Translations under genes and position numbers: made by a program | Notes under the pieces: model-generated | Told to the model about the DNA's origin: nothing | Seen by the model: only the letters and a program-made list of their open reading frames with translations | Databases searched by the model: none | Shown: piece after piece, positions 15,992 to 25,650 of the stretch | How the letters are laid out: the number at the start of each line of letters is the position of its first letter | Position numbering within the stretch: position 1 is the stretch's first letter | Assembly: GCA_016787135.1 (NCBI GenBank) | Contig: JAEUVK010000118.1 | Span: 1-64,000, forward strand | Direction of reading: 5' to 3' | DNA: 64,000 bases | Source: Chitinophagaceae bacterium | GTDB taxonomy: Bacteria; Bacteroidota; Bacteroidia; Chitinophagales; Chitinophagaceae

Positions 15992-17272
15992 ATGAAAAGA
16001 TTATTACTTATTGTGCTGCTGGCAATATCTGCAGGATATGCCGATGCCCAGAAAAATAAAGCCATCGCCCCGGCAGTTCCCGAATCAGCTGGCTTTTCGT
16101 CAGACAGGTTAAAACGTATCGACAATGCCATGAATGAATGGGTCAGTAAAGGCTGGATGCAGGGAGGCGTTGCATTGCTGGTAAGAGATGGTAAGATCGT
16201 GTATCATAAGGCAGCGGGGTATAATGATCTCGATACGAGAGCAGCGATGCAAAAGGACGGTATATTCAGGATCGCTTCGCAGACCAAAGCCATCACCAGT
16301 GTGGCCATCATGATCCTGTTTGAAGAAGGGAAGCTTTTGCTGAATGATCCTGTTTCAAAATATATCCCCTCATTTAAAAAGCAAACGGTATTGGATAAGT
16401 TCAATGCCGCCGATACGACTTATACTACCGTGCCTGCTACAAGGGAAGTGACGATTAAAGACCTGCTGACGCATACGTCTGGGCTTGGTTATGCGCAGAT
16501 CGGTTCAAAGGAAGCTAATGCGATCTATGCTAAATATAATATTACCGCAGGTCTTGCGGTGGCTGACAGATCATTGCTGGATGCAATGACGCAATTAGGC
16601 ACACTACCATTGATGCACCAGCCCGGGCAAAAATGGACATATGGCCTGAATACCGATCTGCTGGGATGTTTGGTAGAAGTGATATCCGGAATGACACTGA
16701 ATGATTTTTTCAGGGCGAAAATATTTGAACCGTTGGGGATGAAGGATACTTACTTTACCATTCCTGCGGAAAAAAGTAAAAGGCTGGTGAATTTATATGG
16801 GGAAGATTCTACTGGTAAACTGGTAAAATCAAGCGGCAACATGCTGAATGGGGCCGGGCTGGCCACTTACCCGGTAGAGAAATATGCCTATTATTCGGGC
16901 GGCGCAGGACTCTCTTCTACGATCTATGACTATGGAGTATTTCTGCAAATGTTGTTGAATGGCGGCGAATACAATGGCAAACGGGTATTAAGCCGCAATA
17001 CTGTCCGTATGATGACGATGAACCAGGTCGGGGACACTGTATTCCGTGGCGATGATAAATTCGGTTTAGGGTTCCAGATCGTATCTGAAAAGAACGGGAA
17101 TGTGCCGGCGCAGGCAGGCACCTTTAGCTGGGGAGGCGCATTCGCTACTTCTTACTGGGTGGACCCAAAGGAAAAGATAGTGATGCTTTTTTACCGCCAG
17201 TTGCAGCGTTCAACGCACGGTGATGTGGTAGAGAAATTCAGGGCTTTGACCTATGCTGCTTTGAATGATTAA
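15992..17272 (+). CDS. Beta-lactamase-fold serine hydrolase, secreted
   Basis: 426 residues with signal peptide MKRLLLIVLLAISAGYADAQ. The class C beta-lactamase/esterase domain covers about 30-420. Catalytic SxxK is Ser96-Gln-Thr-Lys99 (FRIASQTKAITSVA), second motif Tyr217-Gly-Leu-Asn220 (WTYGLNTDLLG), with late FSWGGAFATSYWVDPKEKIV in place of the third motif region. It is a different subfamily from the membrane-anchored paralogue at 5830. Substrate unknown: esterase, D-peptidase or beta-lactamase are all possible. The gene follows the CBM48-repeat protein by 57 bases on the same strand. Confidence 0.9.
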   Translation: MKRLLLIVLLAISAGYADAQKNKAIAPAVPESAGFSSDRLKRIDNAMNEWVSKGWMQGGVALLVRDGKIVYHKAAGYNDLDTRAAMQKDGIFRIASQTKAITSVAIMILFEEGKLLLNDPVSKYIPSFKKQTVLDKFNAADTTYTTVPATREVTIKDLLTHTSGLGYAQIGSKEANAIYAKYNITAGLAVADRSLLDAMTQLGTLPLMHQPGQKWTYGLNTDLLGCLVEVISGMTLNDFFRAKIFEPLGMKDTYFTIPAEKSKRLVNLYGEDSTGKLVKSSGNMLNGAGLATYPVEKYAYYSGGAGLSSTIYDYGVFLQMLLNGGEYNGKRVLSRNTVRMMTMNQVGDTVFRGDDKFGLGFQIVSEKNGNVPAQAGTFSWGGAFATSYWVDPKEKIVMLFYRQLQRSTHGDVVEKFRALTYAALND

Positions 17273-17292
17273 GTAAAACTTATTTCAGACCT

Positions 17293-17772
17293 GTGAAATC
17301 CGCTACTATCCACGAGATCAAGCAAGAATTGCTGACACTCAAACCGGCTCAGCTGGTTGAGCTGAATTTGCGTCTCGGCCGTTTTAAAAAAGAGAATAAA
17401 GAACTGCTGACCTACCTGCTTTTCGAAGCCCATGATGAACAGGGCTACATACAGGGAATTAAAAAGGAAATAGATGATGAGTTTGCGGCCATCAACTTAT
17501 CCCATCTTTACTTTGCCAGGAAGACCCTTCGCAAGATCGTAAGGATAATCAACAAGTATTGCCGCTATAGCGGTTCGAAACAAACAGAAGTGGAGTTGCG
17601 TATTTATTTCTGCCTGCAATTAAAAGAGTCAGGCATACCCATCGAAAGGAACCCGGTTATCAATAACCTTTACCTTTCACAATTAAAAAAGATCAATTCA
17701 GTGCTGGCAACCTTGCATGAAGACCTGCAATATGATTACCTCAGGGAAATGGCTGAGCTTACCGCTGATTAA
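17293..17772 (+). CDS. Conserved-looking cytosolic protein, unknown function
   Basis: 159 residues, GTG start at 17293, no signal peptide. Predicted almost wholly alpha-helical and charged (TIHEIKQELLTLKPAQLVELNLRL, RKTLRKIVRIINKYCRYSG, TEVELRIYFCLQLKESGI), with an ordered hydrophobic pattern that favours a real folded protein. No family recognised. It is followed after 26 bases by hutI on the same strand, so it may lie in the hutI transcript. Confidence 0.7.
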   Translation: MKSATIHEIKQELLTLKPAQLVELNLRLGRFKKENKELLTYLLFEAHDEQGYIQGIKKEIDDEFAAINLSHLYFARKTLRKIVRIINKYCRYSGSKQTEVELRIYFCLQLKESGIPIERNPVINNLYLSQLKKINSVLATLHEDLQYDYLREMAELTAD

Positions 17773-17798
17773 ATGAACGAAAGGGTTTACTTTGCCGT

Positions 17799-19040
17799 AT
17801 GGCTGTAACGCTGATAAAAAATATCAAACTGCTGGCAGGTGTCCGGGAAGATAACAGGCTGCTCCGCGGAAAGATGCTGGCTAAGTTAAACTGTATTGAA
17901 GATGCTTACCTGATCATCCAGGATGGCGTCATCGATGCATACGGGAAGATGTCAGAGCTTGGTCACCGTGTTTCAGATTTCTCTTTACAAACAGATGCTT
18001 CAGGGCAAACAGTGTTGCCAGCCTGGTGCGATTCACATACCCATCTTGTATTTGCCGCCAGCCGGGAAGAAGAATTCGTTGATAAAATAAAAGGACTGAG
18101 TTATGCGGAGATCGCAGCCAAAGGCGGTGGTATTCTTAATTCTGCCAGGAAACTGAATGCTGCATCAGAAGCTGAATTGTTCAACCTTGCCTGGAAGAGA
18201 CTGGAAGAAGTAAGTAAACTGGGAACCGGCGCCATTGAAATAAAAAGCGGCTATGGATTGACGGTGGAAGGAGAACTGAAAATGCTTCGTGTCATCAAGA
18301 AACTGAAAGAAAGATCAAGGCTCGCTGTCAAAGCTACTTTTCTTGGAGCACACACTTATCCATTAGAGTATAAAGACGATCACCAGGGTTATATCGATCT
18401 TCTTATTAATGAAATGCTACCGGTGATCGCCAAAGAAAAACTGGCAGATTATATCGATGTGTTCTGTGAGACCGGTTTCTTTTCCCCGGAAGAAACTGAA
18501 ACGATCTGCAGAGCAGGTATGAGTTATGGGCTGAAGCCAAAGATCCATGCCAACCAATTGAATCTGTCAGGAGGTGTGCAGACAGGCGTTAAACTGGGAG
18601 CGATATCTGCAGATCACCTGGAAACGATGGATGATACTGCCATTACTGAACTTGCCAACTCAGAAACCATCGGAACCCTACTTCCTTCGGCCGCATTCTT
18701 TCTTCGTATGCCTTTTCAGCCGGCCAGAAAATTAATCGACGCCGGGTGTGCTATTGCCCTGGCCACGGATTATAACCCCGGGTCATCACCTTCGGGTAAT
18801 ATGAACCTTGTCATTGCTATGAGTTGTATCCAGATGAAGATGCTGCCGGAAGAAGCGATCAATGCCGCCACTGTCAATGGCGCTTATGCGATGGAACTGC
18901 AAAATGAACTGGGAAGTATCACTGCCGGTAAAAAAGCGAATCTTATTTTTACAAAGCCTATTCCTTCGCTGGCCTACCTGTCTTATGCTTTCGGGTCAAA
19001 CCTTATTGAGAAGGTAATGATCTCAGGAGAGTGGGTATAA
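17799..19040 (+). CDS. hutI: Imidazolonepropionase
   Basis: 413 residues, full length. An amidohydrolase-fold enzyme that opens 4-imidazolone-5-propanoate to N-formimino-L-glutamate, the third step of histidine degradation. Seen motifs: metal-binding DSHTHLVFAASREEEF, substrate-binding SGYGLTVEGELKMLRV, GAHTYPLEY, metal His in KIHANQLNLSGGVQ and SADHLE, and ATDYNPGSSPSGNM near the end, all typical of HutI. ATG at 17799. Upstream is an unknown 159-aa gene; the next steps' genes (the FTCD fusion and hutG) are 7-10 kb downstream on the same strand. Confidence 0.96.
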   Translation: MAVTLIKNIKLLAGVREDNRLLRGKMLAKLNCIEDAYLIIQDGVIDAYGKMSELGHRVSDFSLQTDASGQTVLPAWCDSHTHLVFAASREEEFVDKIKGLSYAEIAAKGGGILNSARKLNAASEAELFNLAWKRLEEVSKLGTGAIEIKSGYGLTVEGELKMLRVIKKLKERSRLAVKATFLGAHTYPLEYKDDHQGYIDLLINEMLPVIAKEKLADYIDVFCETGFFSPEETETICRAGMSYGLKPKIHANQLNLSGGVQTGVKLGAISADHLETMDDTAITELANSETIGTLLPSAAFFLRMPFQPARKLIDAGCAIALATDYNPGSSPSGNMNLVIAMSCIQMKMLPEEAINAATVNGAYAMELQNELGSITAGKKANLIFTKPIPSLAYLSYAFGSNLIEKVMISGEWV

Positions 19041-19123
19041 TCCCTGATTTTATTGTCAATTAATACGATGCCGGATAAAACGGCATGTATGTTGTATTTT
19101 AGGCGGGCTGATAAAACAACCTA

Positions 19124-21148
19124 ATGTTAGGATTCCGGAGAAAGAAGACTGGTTTTTTTGAGAACATCCTGGAGAGGAATGTGCTGCTGCCTGCTGAAGA
19201 CAGTAAGCAGGGCATGGACTTCTTGGTCGCTTTTTTGGGAGAGATAAGACCGGATCATACCAAGAAAAAAAAGAACCCGGATGTTAACCTGCAATCAGCC
19301 ATCCGGCAGTTGTACGAACATAAGCTTATACTTGCCAACCTGCAGCATGCTTTTCTTTCACAGCTGACACAGGCAAAGCTTACTGCTGCATTGACACAAA
19401 GCGGTATTCCATTGGCCAGGAATTTCTGGCAGGAATTTTTCAGCCGTATCAGGCATAAGATATTGCCTCCTTTGCAGGATGAGAATGACCTGTTGTATGT
19501 GCTCAATGTTATTTTTCATAAGAAGAATGATTACGAATGGATCGAAGCCATTCCGAGAAAAACATGGATACATTTTTTTGAGGCCATCGGTTTTTCCTTC
19601 AATGCAAGAGAAGGATCGTTGAAAGAAGAGTTACTGCGGTCACTAAAGATACTTTCCTTCCAGGTGGCACAATTAGGATTGGAAAAAGAGGTGCTGGATT
19701 ATCTTCCGGAAAATGTAAAAGACAGGAACTCCCCCTTTGTATTGCAGAATTATAAAGTGCATGAACTGGAAAGCCTGCTGCTCTGGAACGAAGAAAAGGA
19801 AGCGATCATTTCTGCTTCTGTTCACCTGAAGAATATGATAGACCAGTGTTATGAACTGATTGAACATATCCGGGAAGGATATTCGGAGAAAGGAGCGAGC
19901 CTTCACCAGACGTATATCCTGCTGATATTGACAAACAGGCTTGAACGGATACAACTGCTGGCCGATGCACTTGATACAGATGGCAAATTTGATATGGGGA
20001 GACTGGTGGATATTTTCCGGTTGCTGGTCAGGAATGAGAAAAGAAAGAACAGTATCCGGGAATTTCTTTCGCAGAGTACGGGCTATCTTGCTTACCAGAT
20101 CGCTGAACATAAAGGCGCTAAAGGGCACAAATACATCACCAGCACCCGCACAGAATACTGGTGGATGATCCACTCCGCTATGTGGGGTGGCTTTATTGTC
20201 AGTTTCATTGCCGTATTCAAGAACTTGTTAGGCAAGCTTCAGATGGCGCCGTTCCCGTTAGGTTTTTTGTATAGTGTCAATTACAGTATCGGGTTCATCC
20301 TGATTGAGGAAACAAAATCAACATTGGCAACAAAGCAACCTGCATTTACTGCCAGCGTTGTGGCCCGTTCGCTTGACTCACGAACCATGGAAGGTGAACC
20401 TGATCTAAACAACCTGGCTGTCACTATTGCCAGGGTGTCGAGAAGCCAGATCGCTTCTTTCTTTGGCAATCTTATCATTGTTTTCCCTCTTACGTATTGC
20501 CTTGCTTGGGGATTTGATCTGCTGTTCGGCTATAAACTTTCTGAAGGAGATGCTGCCGCCAAACTATTACGTGACCAGCACCCCTGGCAAAGCTTTGCTT
20601 TACTATATGCCTGTTTTACGGGAGTGTTCCTTTTCCTCAGCGGTATCATTGCGGGTTATGTTCAGAATAAGATACAGTATGGGCATATCAGGAAAAGACT
20701 GATCAAACACCCGGCCCTTCATTTGTCCATGTCTCCAAAACGACTGGAGAAACTGGCCTCGTATATAGAGAAACATTCCGGCGCTATCATTGGAAATATT
20801 GCGCTGGGTTTCTTCCTGGGTTTTGCAGGTGTAATGGTCAAAATAATAGGCATTCCTTTCGATATACGTCATATCACTATCGCAGCGGGCAATGCGGCTA
20901 TCGGTACGTATGGTATCGGGATAGAACATATTGACCCGTGGTACCTGCTGACGGTATTCTGGGGAGTTATCGGGATAGGGTTTATTAATTTCCTGGTCAG
21001 TTTCTCACTGGCATTCATTGTAGCTGTTAAATCAAGGGGCATACACCTGAGCCAGTACCCGCAGTTCTTCCGCATACTCTGGAAATATTTCAGGCGGTTC
21101 CCGATGGATTTTATCCGGCCATCGGCGAGAGTGCATGAACCGGAGTAG
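19124..21148 (+). CDS. Gcr-type membrane protein ('site-specific recombinase' family)
   Basis: 674 residues. The first 350 are soluble, helical and charged; residues 340-650 carry about six to seven transmembrane helices. The segment LYSVNYSIGFILIEETKSTLATKQPAFTASVVAR is the strongest signature and matches my memory of the Gcr/SpecificRecomb family (PF10136), named after a neisserial protein. The family name implies DNA recombination, but the predicted multi-pass membrane topology and absence of Ser/Tyr-recombinase motifs make an integral-membrane function more likely. It starts 83 bases after hutI; ATG at 19124. Confidence 0.8.
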   Translation: MLGFRRKKTGFFENILERNVLLPAEDSKQGMDFLVAFLGEIRPDHTKKKKNPDVNLQSAIRQLYEHKLILANLQHAFLSQLTQAKLTAALTQSGIPLARNFWQEFFSRIRHKILPPLQDENDLLYVLNVIFHKKNDYEWIEAIPRKTWIHFFEAIGFSFNAREGSLKEELLRSLKILSFQVAQLGLEKEVLDYLPENVKDRNSPFVLQNYKVHELESLLLWNEEKEAIISASVHLKNMIDQCYELIEHIREGYSEKGASLHQTYILLILTNRLERIQLLADALDTDGKFDMGRLVDIFRLLVRNEKRKNSIREFLSQSTGYLAYQIAEHKGAKGHKYITSTRTEYWWMIHSAMWGGFIVSFIAVFKNLLGKLQMAPFPLGFLYSVNYSIGFILIEETKSTLATKQPAFTASVVARSLDSRTMEGEPDLNNLAVTIARVSRSQIASFFGNLIIVFPLTYCLAWGFDLLFGYKLSEGDAAAKLLRDQHPWQSFALLYACFTGVFLFLSGIIAGYVQNKIQYGHIRKRLIKHPALHLSMSPKRLEKLASYIEKHSGAIIGNIALGFFLGFAGVMVKIIGIPFDIRHITIAAGNAAIGTYGIGIEHIDPWYLLTVFWGVIGIGFINFLVSFSLAFIVAVKSRGIHLSQYPQFFRILWKYFRRFPMDFIRPSARVHEPE

Positions 21149-21158
21149 CAACTGTCTT

Positions 21159-21881
21159 TTATTTTTTCAGGATATTATTTGGTGCCTGGTAAAGATGATT
21201 ATTCCATACCAGCAGAACCGGGATAAGCAAATAACAAACGCCTGACCATAATTCCCACCCGGCAAATACCATGAGAATAGCGGCCAGACCAACGCCTGCA
21301 TTCAGTATAGCCCCGCTTTTTTCTTTTCGGGTGAACAGGATCTCAAATTGATTCAGCTCCAGTTTTTTCCTGACATTTATGACCCGCTGGTACATGAAGA
21401 ATAATAACAGCCATATCATACAATAACCGGCGCTGAATAGTATGATCAGTTCTGAAAAATCTCCCTGTTGCATGATCGCTATGCCTTTTCCCGTTGCTTC
21501 CGGGAACAGGTTGATGCCTGTCCATGAGAAGAGAAGTAAGGCAAATAAGAACTTGAGCGGATAAACATAAAAGAGGATGACGGCAAGATAAGCCAGGTTG
21601 AGAAAGATGGTGATGCGGTCATTCAACCCGTAGCGCCGGAAGAATTTATACTGCTGGTACCAAAAAAGAAATATCATCGCTACTGTGGCAAAAAAAGGAA
21701 CAGCACCCTGTAAAATGGTCTTCAGTTCATTAAATGTCTGAGGTACTTCCAGCGCCACTACCAGCAGGGATACAGAAAAAGCGAATACAGCATCACTCAG
21801 CGCTTCAATACGGTGCATGTCTTTGCCCCTTTCCCTAAAATGTAACTGGTGTAGTGGTCCGAATATTTTTTTTCTGATCAT
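21159..21881 (-). CDS. TMEM175-like (DUF1211) membrane protein, putative potassium channel
   Basis: 240 residues from ATG at 21881 (an in-frame TTG lies eight codons earlier). Six transmembrane helices, with the family hallmark in helix 1: MHRIEALSDAVFAFSVSLLVVAL, corresponding to the RxxxFSD motif of TMEM175 (here RIEALSD, Leu in place of Phe). Bacterial TMEM175-like proteins form tetrameric K+-conducting channels with a hydrophobic gate rather than a TVGYG filter; this copy contains one repeat, as bacterial ones do. Convergent with the Gcr-type gene, only 10 bases between the stops. Confidence 0.85.
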   Translation of the reverse strand: MIRKKIFGPLHQLHFRERGKDMHRIEALSDAVFAFSVSLLVVALEVPQTFNELKTILQGAVPFFATVAMIFLFWYQQYKFFRRYGLNDRITIFLNLAYLAVILFYVYPLKFLFALLLFSWTGINLFPEATGKGIAIMQQGDFSELIILFSAGYCMIWLLLFFMYQRVINVRKKLELNQFEILFTRKEKSGAILNAGVGLAAILMVFAGWELWSGVCYLLIPVLLVWNNHLYQAPNNILKK

Positions 21882-22014
21882 GAAGCCATATTTTCGGCGC
21901 AGCAAGTTACCGGCCTCAAAACAGGTATCGCATGATTTTAGTTAGGAAATATAATGATACTCCGGCTATACGACCCGGAGAACGAAACGGACAAGATTAT
22001 CCATGTTGATACAC

Positions 22015-22494
22015 TCATAATTCTCTGGGTAACTTTCCTGACAAGCTGAAGATCCATCGCATCAGCCGGTGGCCTATATCGGCGTGCCGGCAGTGCATCA
22101 TGGGGCAGCCCCCGGGTATGACATGGATGCCGTGTTGATGGCAAAGGTCAACCGCCTCTTCAGACAGGCTATGATTCTTCTGATCGATCCCTTTGTGTAT
22201 CCACACGTATGTGATACCCAGCTCTGCACACTCCATTACTACCTGCCGGGTTACTTCCGGCCTGGTAACGATGACGACCCCATCAGGTTTGACCGGGATC
22301 GCTTTCAGGTCAGTGTAACAGGTATCTCCTTCAACGGTAGCAGCGTTAGGATTCACGGCAAAAACAGTATAACCTTCTGTGCGAAGCTTACGGTAAATAA
22401 AATTTGCTGCCTGCTTACTGTCACGGGATACACCGGCCACAGCGATATTCTTTTGCGATAAGAAATCTTTTGCTGCCTCTTTTACGGTTGGCAT
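22015..22494 (-). CDS. CoA-binding domain protein (YccU/DUF-type Rossmann fold)
   Basis: 159 residues from ATG at 22494 (MPTVKEAAKDFLSQKNIAVAGVSRDS). The Rossmann-type nucleotide-binding loop is IAVAGVSRDSKQAANFIYRKL, followed by GYTVFAVNPNAATVEG and PDGVVIVTRPE, all as in the CoA_binding family of small cytosolic proteins. The end GIHVIPGGCPMMHCRHAD is Cys/His rich and could bind a metal or be redox-active. Alternative ATGs at 22512 and 22539 (the latter after AGGAAGG) are possible. An even longer frame back to 22845 overlaps the oppositely oriented metalloprotease and is rejected. The short divergent space holds both promoters. Confidence 0.82.
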   Translation of the reverse strand: MPTVKEAAKDFLSQKNIAVAGVSRDSKQAANFIYRKLRTEGYTVFAVNPNAATVEGDTCYTDLKAIPVKPDGVVIVTRPEVTRQVVMECAELGITYVWIHKGIDQKNHSLSEEAVDLCHQHGIHVIPGGCPMMHCRHADIGHRLMRWIFSLSGKLPREL

Positions 22495-22657
22495 AACACA
22501 GGCATTTTTCATGCCTCCTAAAATATCTTTTGAGAGCATACCTTCCTGCTGACCGGTATCAGGCACGACTTTGACTTTTCTCAATGGGGCAGCGCAATTG
22601 TTTTTTTTGTAATCAATAAAGCGGTATTTTCCTATAGTAATCAAAAACCAAACATCT

Positions 22658-25228
22658 ATGTTACGTAAACTCTGCATGGCGGGCACTATCATGCTTGGCA
22701 TGGTCATTCCCTGCACTCTTGCTGCACAGGTCAAAAAAACTGTTCCTGTAAAACCTAAGGTCGTGGTGGATTCTGCTGCCGCCAAAAAAGATTCACTCTG
22801 GAAAGAAGCGGTGAAAGGAAAAAGAAAGGTGGATGGCATGTTCACGCTTTACCAGGATACTGCATCCGGCAGCCTGCAGCTGTATATCCGCAAAGACCAG
22901 TTAGATAAAGAATTCATCTACCAGAGTTTTTCGATGGGGGGGCCCGGCAGTTTATTCCTTAACCAAAATATGCTGCGGGAAACATGGGTATTCAAGATCA
23001 AAAAATCATATAACCGGCTTGACTTCATCCGATGCAATACCAATTTCTATTACGATCCGGCCAATGCCATCAGCAAAGCTGCCAATGTAGATGTAAGTGA
23101 TGCCGTTTTCTATGCTGATAAAGTGGGAGCTGAAGATTCACTGGGTTACCTGGTAAAAGCAGATGGTTTGTTCCTGAGTGAAAAATTGGACCCGGTAAAA
23201 CCCAATTTTCCTCCCAATATTCCTCCCGGCGCCATCTTCAACGTGGGTAGTTTAGTGGCGGATAAATCCGGTTATGAAAAGATCCGTTCTTTTCCGAATA
23301 ACACAGATGTGGTGGTTTCACTGGCTTATGATAATCCCGCGCCTTTGAATTATGGCGATAAATCCATCACGGATGCACGATATGTGCGGGTCAAGATGCA
23401 GCACAGTTTTATCGAGATGCCAAAGAACGATTATAAGCCCCGCTTTGATGATCCCCGTGTTGGTTACTTCACCCAGCAAATGGATAATATGACATCGACC
23501 AATGCCACCCCTTATTATGATATGATCAACAGGTGGTACCTGGTGAAAAAAGATCCCGGTGCTGCACTGAGCGAACCGGTAGAGCCGATTGTATGGTGGG
23601 TGGAAAATACCACGCCGGTTGAATTGAGGCAGATCATCCTTAATGCCGGAAATAAGTGGAATGATGCCTTTGAAAAAGCCGGTTTCAAAAATGCTGTAGT
23701 GATGAAGATGATGCCCGACACGGCAACATGGGACCCCGCTGACATCCGTTATAATGTGATACGCTGGGTCTCATCCGATCTTGGATATGCGATCGGGCCC
23801 AGTTTTGTGAATCCAAGGACCGGGCAGATACTCGGATCGGATATCACCATTGATTTTGGTTTCATGGGAGGCATCGTCAGCGAACAGGATATCTTCAAGC
23901 CTGTCGGTTATCCTTCTCTTGAAATGTCAAGATCAATAGCAGCCATGCGCAATCATTTTATGAGTTGTGATATGGCAAAGGGAATGCAGATGCAGTTTGC
24001 TGCGGGGAATATCATTGCCGAATGTTTTGATGCCACACCGGATGAACTCGCTACATTGAAAGAACAATTTTTTACCGAGCTGGTATTGCATGAAATGGGG
24101 CATACCATGGGGCTGAACCACAACATGAAATCAAGCCATATGCTGAGCCCGGCCGAACTGAACGATAAGAATATGACAAGACAATACGGCGTGACCGGTT
24201 CGGTGATGGATTACTCTGTGGTGAATGCGGCACTCGACCGCAGCAAGCAGGCCGATTATTATACCACCACGCCGGGGCCCTACGACAAGTGGGCCATTGA
24301 ATACGGCTATACACCTTTCCCAGCGGCCAATGAAAAAGCAGGGTTGGAAAAAATTCTCAGCCGCAGCACTGATCCCAAACTCATTTTCGGTAACGATGCA
24401 GATATCGCTTTCATTGGCGGAGGTATCGATCCCCGTGTCAATACATGGGACATGAGCAATGATATGGTGACATACGGTACCGACCGTTTCAAACTGGTGA
24501 ATGAGCTGATAGGAAAATTAAAGGACAAGTATGCCAAACCCGGCGGCACCTATGCTGATATGCGCTGGAAATACAATATGCTCGTCAACCAGCGTTACTC
24601 GATGGCCATCCCGATCGCCATGTATATAGGCGGTATTTATGTGGACAGGAGTTTTGTCGGGCAAAATCCATCTACTGCACCGTTCACCCCCGTGCCCGTA
24701 GATTACCAGAAAAAAGCGCTGGACGTATTGAACACGTATGTCTTTTCACCCAATGCGTTTGACGCAGACAGTTATTTGTTCCCTTACCTGCAGCGGCAGA
24801 GAAGAGGTTTTAATTTCTTCGGCAGCCCGGAAGATCCCAAACCGGAACTGACCGTTTATTATATGCAGTCGTATGTGCTGGCATGTATATTGAATGAATA
24901 TACACTGGCAAGAGCGAACCGCACTACATTGTATGGTAATACTTATCCTGCCGCCAACATCATGAATGATGTAACGGGAATGGTATTCGATGCGGATATC
25001 AAAGGCGATGTGAATCTGTACCGGCAGAACCTGCAGACGGAATATGTGAAGATGGTAGCGGCGATATTGCTGAAAGGCAATTACGATGACCCGTCCAAAG
25101 CAGCCGCCCTGAGTACATTGAGAAGTGTCAAAGACAAATTGAAAAAGGCTGGTGCCGGAAACGAGCAGACCAAAGCTCACCGGGAGAACCTGCAATTCTT
25201 AATTGACAAAGCGCTGGTGATAAAATAG
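22658..25228 (+). CDS. Secreted zinc-dependent metalloprotease, DUF5117/DUF4953 type
   Basis: 856 residues with signal peptide MLRKLCMAGTIMLGMVIPCTLAAQ. Catalytic zinc site HEMGHTMGLNH (His478, Glu479, His482, His488), the extended metzincin-like HExxHxxGxxH motif, with a downstream SVMDYS Met-turn. The regions before (about 70-320) and after (about 500-800) match the DUF5117 and DUF4953 layout common in Bacteroidota. It is paralogous to the protein at 43766-46309. Expected to digest proteins in the periplasm or outside the cell. A strong terminator lies 19 bases beyond the stop. Confidence 0.92.
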   Translation: MLRKLCMAGTIMLGMVIPCTLAAQVKKTVPVKPKVVVDSAAAKKDSLWKEAVKGKRKVDGMFTLYQDTASGSLQLYIRKDQLDKEFIYQSFSMGGPGSLFLNQNMLRETWVFKIKKSYNRLDFIRCNTNFYYDPANAISKAANVDVSDAVFYADKVGAEDSLGYLVKADGLFLSEKLDPVKPNFPPNIPPGAIFNVGSLVADKSGYEKIRSFPNNTDVVVSLAYDNPAPLNYGDKSITDARYVRVKMQHSFIEMPKNDYKPRFDDPRVGYFTQQMDNMTSTNATPYYDMINRWYLVKKDPGAALSEPVEPIVWWVENTTPVELRQIILNAGNKWNDAFEKAGFKNAVVMKMMPDTATWDPADIRYNVIRWVSSDLGYAIGPSFVNPRTGQILGSDITIDFGFMGGIVSEQDIFKPVGYPSLEMSRSIAAMRNHFMSCDMAKGMQMQFAAGNIIAECFDATPDELATLKEQFFTELVLHEMGHTMGLNHNMKSSHMLSPAELNDKNMTRQYGVTGSVMDYSVVNAALDRSKQADYYTTTPGPYDKWAIEYGYTPFPAANEKAGLEKILSRSTDPKLIFGNDADIAFIGGGIDPRVNTWDMSNDMVTYGTDRFKLVNELIGKLKDKYAKPGGTYADMRWKYNMLVNQRYSMAIPIAMYIGGIYVDRSFVGQNPSTAPFTPVPVDYQKKALDVLNTYVFSPNAFDADSYLFPYLQRQRRGFNFFGSPEDPKPELTVYYMQSYVLACILNEYTLARANRTTLYGNTYPAANIMNDVTGMVFDADIKGDVNLYRQNLQTEYVKMVAAILLKGNYDDPSKAAALSTLRSVKDKLKKAGAGNEQTKAHRENLQFLIDKALVIK

Positions 25229-25246
25229 GCTGTTCGTATCGGATAG

Positions 25247-25284
25247 TCCCGGTCCATGATATTCATGGACCGGGTTATTTTTTT
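25247..25284 (+). terminator. Strong rho-independent terminator
   Basis: 12-bp stem CCCGGTCCATGA / TCATGGACCGGG with a 3-base loop, followed by TTATTTTTTTT. Ends the metalloprotease transcript. Confidence 0.92.
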
Positions 25285-25326
25285 TAAAAAGACTGAGCGG
25301 TAAAAAAGATTTACGGTGTTACCCAT

Positions 25327-25580
25327 CAGATATTCCGCCGGGACATTCGCAGCGTTCCAGCGAAACGCATCATAGGTTGTATCAAAAGACCAATGTGCGG
25401 TAGCGTCCTGTAGGGACACCTCATAGGTTAGATAGTGATGATGAGAGATGCTGGTAGCGTCCCATCGGGACGCATGGTGCAGTATGCCGGATGAAGTCAA
25501 GCACCAAACGTTCTTACGGAACGTCAGAACATCCGTCGCTAAGTGTTACCCACGAAATGTCCCGATGGGACATGGACTGC
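25327..25580. repeat. Cluster of five short hairpin repeats (REP-like) in a gene-free region
   Basis: The 367-base space between the terminator and the FTCD gene has no gene. It contains five short inverted repeats at roughly 50-base spacing: GCGTT/AACGC (25352-25368), GTCC/GGAC (25405-25417), GCGTCCC-ATC-GGGACGC (25457-25473), ACGTTC/GAACGT (25508-25524) and ATGTCCC-GAT-GGGACAT (25557-25573). The arms share a G(C/T)GT(C/T)CC core and a GGTAGCGTCC stretch precedes two of them, so they look like diverged copies of one element. Units are not identical, so this is not a CRISPR array. REP-like elements of this sort are spread by RAYT-type transposases in other bacteria; no such gene is in this window. 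Confidence 0.75.
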
Positions 25581-25650
25581 CTTCCCCCGGAATCTTCCCG
25601 GGTTGCATTGTACCCGGCATACAATATCTTAGCACCCAAATTTGTATTGC

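Noticed and set aside
22495..22845. 117-codon upstream extension of the CoA-binding protein frame
   Set aside because: It runs antisense through the signal peptide region of the metalloprotease at 22658; the domain begins at the ATG at 22494.
25327..25580. CRISPR array
   Set aside because: The five units are short diverged hairpins, not identical repeats with unique spacers, and there are no cas genes.
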